From an uncultured Eubacteriaceae bacterium (GTDB lineage Bacteria; Bacillota; Clostridia; Lachnospirales; CAG-274): a DNA stretch of 12,232 nt. The notes under the pieces were generated by a model that was given only the letters and a program-made list of their open reading frames with translations, made no database searches and was not told where the DNA came from. Made by a program: the position numbers and the translations under genes. The first letter of the stretch is position 1. Each line of letters begins with the position of its first letter. Shown one piece after another: positions 1 to 4,277 of the stretch. The stretch covers positions 1 through 12,232 of the forward strand of contig CANOGI010000039.1 of the NCBI GenBank assembly GCA_947565475.1, in the 5' to 3' direction.

Positions 1-326
1 AAACAAATTCTGTCATCTTGTGTCCATCCAACTAAAGAGATTCCATCAAAAGATTCAATTTTTCCATTATTCATACTATCTTTGAAATACCATTCAACCA
101 CACTCTGATTTTCATTATGAAAAAATTGTTTAATATCCCATTGTAGAACACTTCCACGACTATTCCATTCATCGAACCATAATTTAATTTTTGAAGCGCC
201 TATATATTTAGGTCCCCAGCTCTCAATATAAACAGCATTATTAGAAAATATATTTAATATTCCTAAATCTTTTTTTATCAACCACATATCAAACCACAAT
301 TTAATAATCTTTTCTCGTTTATCCAT
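1..326 (-). CDS. NTF2/SnoaL-like domain protein, 3' part outside window
   Basis: Open frame of 108 codons on the minus strand that starts at ATG 326-324 and runs off the left edge, so the C-terminus is missing. The start is preceded by an AGAGGA ribosome site about 11 bases upstream. The protein begins MDKREKIIKLWFDMW and contains YIESWGPKYIG near residues 34-44, a WF-x-EW segment near 51-55 and VVEWYF near 77-82. This pattern of an N-terminal helix, a cone-shaped sheet and conserved aromatics resembles the SnoaL-like branch of the NTF2 superfamily, which is usually 110-140 residues. Such proteins form a small-molecule-binding pocket and may be enzymes or binding proteins; the substrate cannot be told from sequence. 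No signal peptide, so probably cytosolic. It lies 109 bases downstream of the C39-like lipoprotein gene, on the same strand, with an AT-only hairpin between them. Family assignment is from remembered similarity. Confidence 0.7.
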   Translation of the reverse strand, partial: MDKREKIIKLWFDMWLIKKDLGILNIFSNNAVYIESWGPKYIGASKIKLWFDEWNSRGSVLQWDIKQFFHNENQSVVEWYFKDSMNNGKIESFDGISLVGWTQDDRIC

Positions 327-386
327 TTTGTTATAAGTCCTCTTTTATAATTTTCATTTATTATGTTTTATGTTTTATTTTGATAA

Positions 387-418
387 AAAAATTTATTTAA
401 TTTAAGAAATAAATTTTT
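387..418 (-). terminator. AT-only hairpin with T-run after the lipoprotein gene
   Basis: A perfect 12-base inverted repeat (387-398 and 407-418) with an 8-base loop lies 18 bases past the stop codon of the lipoprotein gene. Read on the minus strand it ends in a run of seven T. The stem contains only A-T pairs, so it would be a weak terminator at best. The plus strand is equally able to fold. Position and T-run support a terminator; stem composition argues against an efficient one. Confidence 0.4.
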
Positions 419-435
419 ATTAAAATAAAATATTT

Positions 436-1320
436 TTATATAGGAATAGCCGTAATGAATAAAAAATCATTTAAATCAGCTTCATCAAAAAAATTATTTG
501 TAGAGAAATCAGAAAATAACTTTAACGCTGAAATAATACTATAGCCATCCTGATTATGATCTGTAACATCATAAGAATTTGTAACAATAATTACATCGTC
601 ATAGATACTATCTGTTCCCATATCGTCGTAACCAATTATATTAAACCATTGTACTCCTAATTCTTTTCGGCATATTGTAATAGGAACGCCGTCTCTAAGA
701 TTTTTAATTATAAAATCTTTATTAAAATATTTTGAATATTCAATATTTTTATTACCAAGCTTTCTTTCCTTTTCTATAACGTCAACTGTCGTGTATAATT
801 TAAAATCGCCAATATTATCATAAATATCAATCATTTGTTTAAGGCTAATACTTTTTTTTGTTTTTCCTGAATTTGTTAAATTATATAATTTTTCTTCCGT
901 AAAATCGCCTTTCTTGTTATATCTGTTTAGAATAGCTAAAATACAGGCCTCACCGCTTGAATTTTCACCTGTTTGCTGATATGTTTTAAATTTATGTAAT
1001 ATTATTAAAGAGCCTTTAGATTTCATATTATAAAAATCCAAATTTTTATAATATAAGGATTCTTTATGGTCAAAATCTCTTTCATATAAATCAGCTCCGC
1101 CGTTTATATCTAAATCAACATCGGAAGACTTTTCAATTTTCATTTCATCGCCATAAGAGTTGTTATCATTTGATGTTCCCTCTGTATAAAATTCGCTATC
1201 AAACTGAAAATAATTGGAACTATAATCACTATCAAAATTGGGATTATATATAGAACATCCATGAAATAAACTTAACGATATTATAAATAATAGAAAGAAT
1301 CTCAATTTTTTAATAAGCAT
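436..1320 (-). CDS. Lipoprotein with degenerate C39-like (papain-fold) domain
   Basis: 294 residues. GAGGTG lies 8 bases before ATG 1320. The N-terminus is a type II signal peptide: KK near residues 4-5, a hydrophobic stretch about 8-19, then FHGC with the lipidated Cys at 22 (Phe at -3 is a little unusual). Residues 23-100 are Asn/Ser/Asp-rich, probably a flexible linker. From about 105 to 294 the layout matches bacterial C39-like peptidases: YQQT at 114-117, then SSGEAC at 121-126 where active members carry a CGPA-type motif; GVQW at 222-225 where they carry a His before Trp; GYDDMG at 230-235; TNSYD at 247-251 where they carry Asp-Pro. The Cys, His and Asp positions therefore read Ser122, Gln224 and Asn248. 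The protein is probably exported, membrane-anchored and non-catalytic, perhaps binding peptides. The alignment is by eye. The gene next upstream is the HD pseudogene. Confidence 0.65.
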   Translation of the reverse strand: MLIKKLRFFLLFIISLSLFHGCSIYNPNFDSDYSSNYFQFDSEFYTEGTSNDNNSYGDEMKIEKSSDVDLDINGGADLYERDFDHKESLYYKNLDFYNMKSKGSLIILHKFKTYQQTGENSSGEACILAILNRYNKKGDFTEEKLYNLTNSGKTKKSISLKQMIDIYDNIGDFKLYTTVDVIEKERKLGNKNIEYSKYFNKDFIIKNLRDGVPITICRKELGVQWFNIIGYDDMGTDSIYDDVIIVTNSYDVTDHNQDGYSIISALKLFSDFSTNNFFDEADLNDFLFITAIPI

Positions 1321-1367
1321 GATAAAAACACCTCAGATTTAAGATTGAGAAAATCAAAGACAAATTT

Positions 1368-1844
1368 TTACAAATACATTTTCTCGAGTAAATTTATAAC
1401 TGTTTTTGTTTTGAAAATTTTTTCTCTAAATAGACTTTATTTGATTGCTATTTATTTTTTCTTTAAATATATTTATTAAAAAATCCGCTTCTATATATTA
1501 TATTATTTGCTACTGTACTTTTTAATATTATTATATGTTTGGTTATGACCGACAATATAACAAACTTTTTCAATGAAATTTTTATCAAAATTAAGTAATA
1601 CTAATATTTTTTTCCGCTTCCGCTGATTCCTTTTGGTTTCTTGATATTTTCCGTCGCTACGGTTATATTTTTATTCACTTATTGATGCCAATATTATGAC
1701 CGACGGCAGTAGCCTATATAATAACCGCTGTATCGATGTCAATGTTTTGTTTTCAGAAATTGTTTTCGCGAAACTAAGAACTTTCATAAAATGCTTTATT
1801 CTTTTAACGTCTCCAGCAAAATATTCAATAATTTTATAAATCAA
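1368..1844 (-). pseudogene. HD-domain phosphohydrolase, frameshifted and stop-ridden
   Basis: No intact frame exists here, but the minus strand reads as an HD protein when frames are switched. From a TTG at 1844 it gives MIYKIIEYFAGDVKRIKHF (TTG read as Met), then KVLSFAKTI. A second frame gives VGHNIGIN near 1685-1705, corresponding to the family's VxHDIGI; the catalytic Asp is Asn here. The first frame resumes with KYNRSDGKYQE (1638-1670), and later NFDKNFIEKVCYIVGHNQTY, where the family has GHHHTY. The tail in yet another frame is IFKTKT...LLEKMYL ending in a stop at 1368-1370. The total, about 159 codons, fits these small HD proteins (about 160 residues). There are several in-frame stops, at least three frame changes and substitutions at metal-binding positions. 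It begins 27 bases after the sfsA stop, so it was probably once part of the bcp-sfsA operon. Confidence 0.8.
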
Positions 1845-1870
1845 TTTTCCTGTTTAGCTAATAAAACCCC

Positions 1871-2551
1871 TCACAATCTAATGTCAATTTTTTCATCAAT
1901 ATCAATAAAATCAATTCCTACATTACAATCATAAGCTAAAATATTAACGCCCCGTTCTTGAGCCATTTTTAAAGCCCTTCCAAATTCAGGATGAGTTTTA
2001 TAGTTAGGTTCAAACCATATAGCGCCTTTCATTTGTATTACAAATATTATATACGCCTCATATCCTTCTTGAACGGCCTCGCAGAGCTCAAAAATATGTT
2101 TAATTCCTCTCTGTGTTGGGGCGTCAGGAAATTTTACGATTCCATTTTCTTCAAGAGTAACGCCTTTAACCTCAATAAAAATTTTATTATTATTTCTTTC
2201 TACGTAAAAATCAAAACGTGAGTTTCTGAATTTCACCTCACTTTTTAGAAAAGTTAAATCGTTAAAAAGACAACCTTTTTTGAGCCATTCCAATACGGCT
2301 TTATTAGGTGACTGAGAATCCATATTTATAAGTAAATCATTTTTTATAACTGAAATTAAAGAGAACTTTGTCTTCCTATTTTCGGAAAAATTTTCCTCAA
2401 CAAAAATAGTAGCGTTATCGACTAAAAGTTCTTTACATCTTCCCGTATTTTTCACATGACATTTTTCTATTTTCCCATCTATTTCAATATAAGCTATAAA
2501 TCTATTCTCTCTTTTTTTAAAAATTCCTTTTTTTATATTATAATATTTCAT
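1871..2551 (-). CDS. sfsA: SfsA family protein (sugar fermentation stimulation protein)
   Basis: 226 residues, the usual SfsA length. Diagnostic motifs are present in order: HVKNTGRC (32-39) in the N-terminal OB-fold-like part, then SRFDF (111-115), FIEVKGVTL (125-133), FPDAPTQRG (141-149) and His152. The arrangement D114...E127-x-K129 resembles the active-site layout of restriction-type PD-(D/E)xK nucleases, to which the SfsA C-terminal domain is structurally related. The family's biological role is poorly defined: the name comes from E. coli overexpression affecting maltose metabolism, and DNA binding has been reported. The start ATG (2551-2549) overlaps the TGA of bcp as ATGA, and no strong ribosome site precedes it, which suggests translational coupling to bcp. 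Cytosolic; no signal peptide or membrane segment. Confidence 0.93.
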   Translation of the reverse strand: MKYYNIKKGIFKKRENRFIAYIEIDGKIEKCHVKNTGRCKELLVDNATIFVEENFSENRKTKFSLISVIKNDLLINMDSQSPNKAVLEWLKKGCLFNDLTFLKSEVKFRNSRFDFYVERNNNKIFIEVKGVTLEENGIVKFPDAPTQRGIKHIFELCEAVQEGYEAYIIFVIQMKGAIWFEPNYKTHPEFGRALKMAQERGVNILAYDCNVGIDFIDIDEKIDIRL

Positions 2552-3012
2552 AAACTATTTTTTAAATATTCAAGTACATCTATAGGATTATCCGCCGCTT
2601 TAACTTTTTTAAAAACTTTTTCAATAATACCATTTTCGCTAATGACATATGTGGTTCTTACTACTCCCATACTTACCTTACCATAATTTTTCTTTTCTTG
2701 CCAGACATCATAAGCTTTGATTACGTCAAGTTCTGTATCGGAAAGAATAATAAAATTAAGATTTTGTTTTGAGGCAAAATTCATATGAGATTTAACACTG
2801 TCTTTACTAATCCCTATTACAATGGTATTTAATTTTTGATATTCTGAAAAATTATCCCGAAAACCGCAAGCTTGCTTTGTACATCCAGGTGTGGAGTCTT
2901 TAGGATAAAAATATAAAATAACTTTTTTTCCCTTAAAATCACTTAAATTGACAATATTTCCATCTTTATCAGGTAAAGAAAATTCAGGAGCTTTAGTACC
3001 TTCTTCGAGCAT
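2548..3012 (-). CDS. bcp: Thioredoxin-dependent peroxiredoxin, Bcp/PrxQ type
   Basis: Reduces hydrogen peroxide and organic hydroperoxides with a peroxidatic cysteine, recycled by thioredoxin-like partners in the cytosol. With the start at 3012 the protein has 154 residues, standard for PrxQ/Bcp. It carries PEFSLPDKDG (9-18), then YFYPKDSTPGCTKQACGFRD (34-53) with peroxidatic Cys44 and resolving Cys49 five residues later, the atypical 2-Cys arrangement, and catalytic Arg119 in VVRTTY. The frame is open further upstream (to 3069), but AAAGGA sits 9 bases before ATG 3012 and directly abuts the alternative ATG at 3021, so 3012 is preferred. The stop overlaps the sfsA start by four bases. Upstream lies a foldable element at 3131-3214 that might belong to its leader. 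In an anaerobe this is an oxidative-stress defence gene. Confidence 0.93.
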   Translation of the reverse strand: MLEEGTKAPEFSLPDKDGNIVNLSDFKGKKVILYFYPKDSTPGCTKQACGFRDNFSEYQKLNTIVIGISKDSVKSHMNFASKQNLNFIILSDTELDVIKAYDVWQEKKNYGKVSMGVVRTTYVISENGIIEKVFKKVKAADNPIDVLEYLKNSL

Positions 3013-3130
3013 ATTAGTCATTCCTTTCAAAAAATATAAAATTCTACATAAAAAGTTTATAAGTAACAAAATATAATTAAATAAAATAAAGTTTGAGATA
3101 AGATTTTTCAGTATAATAAAAAAAGCTCGC

Positions 3131-3214
3131 TATAGACTATGATGAGAAATTTTGATATCGTAATGGAAACCACTAATCAAAGCGATAAAATTATAATTAT
3201 ACTGGTTGTCTATA
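3131..3214 (-). promoter_or_regulatory. Foldable element upstream of bcp, possible leader RNA or MITE
   Basis: Read on the minus strand, TATAGAC (3214-3208) pairs perfectly with GTCTATA (3137-3131), closing an 84-base element. Inside it, TTTGAT (3181-3176) pairs with ATCAAA (3156-3151), and TAGTGG pairs with CCATTA around a TTT loop (3169-3167), with a four-base bulge between these stems. One pair in the inner stem is G-U on the minus strand but a mismatch on the plus strand, which favours a minus-strand RNA. A seven-T run follows at 3123-3117, after GCGAGC, and the bcp start lies about 105 bases further on. I do not recognise a known riboswitch class. The short terminal inverted repeat could equally mark a small mobile element. 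Confidence 0.35.
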
Positions 3215-3340
3215 ATATTAATGTTTTAATTTTAACATAGATAAATATTTTGTTCAATATATTTATTTAAAAAGTTATAATATTAAGTAGAGATTGATTG
3301 TATAATCAAATAGGAGATAAAAAGATAATAAAAAAGAAAA

Positions 3341-3403
3341 TCATAGCAATCTATGATATAATGTTAATTAGCAAAAAAACATAACAAAAGGAGATTGCTA
3401 TGA
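3341..3403 (+). promoter_or_regulatory. IS30 promoter and start-codon-sequestering inverted repeat
   Basis: TCATAGCAATCT (3341-3352) and AGATTGCTATGA (3392-3403) form a perfect 12-base inverted repeat. The right arm contains the transposase ATG (3400-3402) and the edge of its ribosome site AAAAGGAG. An extended -10 sequence, TG-A-TATAAT (3354-3362), lies just after the left arm, so a transcript from it would lack the left arm and leave the start free. Transcripts entering from outside would include both arms and hide the start. This is the kind of protection known from IS10 and IS50; its operation here is inferred. Confidence 0.5.
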
Positions 3404-3897
3404 CGTACAATAATAATACCACAAATAAGAGAAGTTTTAAACACCTAAATATAGAACAGCGTAAATTAATTAAACAATTATTAATAGATAAAATGCCAAA
3501 GACTAAAATAGCCAAGCTTCTGAATCAGAGCTAAGGCTAAAAATCTATTTAACGTGAGTTCGATGAAAAATAACAGCAAAACATAGTTTTTCTCATAAGT
3601 TTTTCAAACTTTTTTCAATACGAGTAAAAATTAAATAAAAAATCTTGTAAAATCTAAAAAAATCGCCATATTTTAGGAGAGAGCATAGAAAATAAAGCTA
3701 ACATTATAAATGAATGAAAAACAAAATTCATTTATAAAATATTTTTATCCCAAGAGAAAAAGCTCTGATAATGTTAGATAGACCCCAATAAATCAAGTTC
3801 AAAAATGGATAAATAATCTTTTCCGAAAACTTCCAGAATATCTTACACTAAGGAATTATTTGATAAGGAATTAGAAAATTTAGGCATTATTTTATAG
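3400..3897 (+). pseudogene. IS30-family transposase remnant, central part deleted
   Basis: The N-terminal frame is intact for 44 codons (3400-3534, stop TAA). It begins MTYNNNTTNKRSFKHLNIEQ and ends KTKIAKLLNQS, the start of the IS30 helix-turn-helix (family pattern: HLN..QR..I, then I..LLG.HRST.YRE). Past the stop, KSI-stop-REF (about 3540-3558) still resembles the rest of that helix. The C-terminal end is recognisable in two frames: VQKWINNLFRKLPEY (3797-3841) corresponds to the family's W.NNLPRK..GY segment, and KELFDKELENLGII (3850-3891) corresponds to its TP.E.F segment, ending in TAG at 3895-3897. About 500 bases remain of the 1.0-1.2 kb expected. The DDE catalytic core is missing, so the product is inactive. 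A strong ribosome site AAAAGGAG precedes the ATG. Confidence 0.8.
3704..3737. repeat. Perfect 12-base hairpin inside the IS30 remnant
   Basis: TTATAAATGAAT (3704-3715) and ATTCATTTATAA (3726-3737) form a perfect inverted repeat with a 10-base A-rich loop. It lies where the transposase reading frame is no longer recognisable, between the N- and C-terminal remnants, so it may mark the deletion or secondary-insertion site. No T-run follows on either strand, so a terminator role is unlikely. Confidence 0.5.
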
Positions 3898-4000
3898 TTA
3901 TTATGAATGTCCAATTTAATACTACAATTTACAAACTTGTATTTCATAAAATTACACTGTATATTTACCTTTACAAAAAATATTAAAACGTTAATTAAAA

Positions 4001-4042
4001 TTAAGACGTATCTAAAAACAAGAGTTTTCAAATACGCCTTAA
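4001..4042 (-). terminator. Intrinsic terminator after copA
   Basis: Downstream of the copA stop (4068-4070), the minus strand folds as TTAAGGCGTATTT paired with AGATACGTCTTAA (two G-U pairs), continuing through a G-U and AAAAC/GTTTT to a TCTT loop. That is about 19 pairs with a four-base loop. It is followed by TTTTAATTAACG, a short U-rich tract. Length and location make it the likely copA terminator. The plus strand can also fold, so it may stop readthrough from the IS30 remnant as well. Confidence 0.7.
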
Positions 4043-4067
4043 TAAAAACAAATATTGTCTTGCAAAA

Positions 4068-4277
4068 TTATTTTATTTCTGTAACCTTATAATCCTGAGA
4101 CTCTACCGCCTTTTTCAAAACATCATCTGAAACCTCTGAGCTCAAAGTCACAACAGCAGTACCTTTTTCATAACTTACAGAAGCTTTTTCAACCCCTATC
4201 AATTCCTCAAGAACCTTTTTTACTCTTCCCTCGCAATGCCCACACATCATACCCTCAATTTTTAAAGTTTTTTCCAT
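4068..4277 (-). CDS. copZ: Nested CopZ-like copper chaperone (internal start in copA)
   Basis: The last 69 codons of copA form a complete heavy-metal-associated domain: MEKTLKIEGMMCGHCEGR, with Cys12 and Cys15 of the MxCxxC metal site, then the remaining two strands and helix of the fold, ending KVTEIK. Length and composition match free-standing CopZ chaperones (68-69 residues), which carry Cu(I) to CopA. An internal AAAGGAG (4295-4289) lies 11 bases before ATG 4277-4275, which suggests this segment can be translated alone as well as in the ATPase. A second in-frame ATG (4286-4284) is only two bases from that ribosome site and is less likely as the start. The most economical origin is a copA-copZ pair fused by loss of the copA stop, with the old ribosome site retained. 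Independent expression is inferred. Confidence 0.45.
   Translation of the reverse strand: MEKTLKIEGMMCGHCEGRVKKVLEELIGVEKASVSYEKGTAVVTLSSEVSDDVLKKAVESQDYKVTEIK

Larger units (their letters stand above)
3272..3930 (+). mobile_element. Internally deleted IS30-family element
   Basis: Candidate terminal inverted repeats are AAGTTATAATATTAAGTAG (3272-3290) and, on the minus strand, AAATTGTAGTATTAAATTG (3930-3912). They match at 14 of 19 positions, and similarity continues inward with one gap. Between them lie the N-terminal end and the C-terminal end of an IS30 transposase, without the central DDE catalytic region. The remnant is about 660 bases, whereas complete IS30 elements are usually about 1.0-1.25 kb. 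It sits between copA and bcp and reads towards the 3' end of copA. The exact ends and target duplication cannot be fixed from this copy alone. Confidence 0.6.

Noticed and set aside
1991..2686. Plus-strand open frames opposite sfsA and bcp
   Set aside because: Antisense to well-supported genes, no ribosome sites, low-complexity Phe/Lys/Ile content.
3013..3069. Upstream-extended start for the peroxiredoxin
   Set aside because: The extra residues are hydrophobic and unlike the family, and the ribosome site AAAGGA fits the start at 3012.
3139..3240. Plus-strand 33-codon frame within the foldable element upstream of bcp
   Set aside because: No ribosome site or family resemblance; the inverted repeats explain the region better.
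3843..4031. 62-codon open frame on the minus strand after copA
   Set aside because: It runs antisense through the IS30 C-terminal remnant and through the copA terminator hairpin, has no ribosome site and shows no family resemblance; chance in AT-rich DNA.
3907..4092. 61-codon open frame on the plus strand overlapping the copA 3' end
   Set aside because: Spans the IS30 right end, the terminator and the copA stop; composition is low-complexity and there is no ribosome site.
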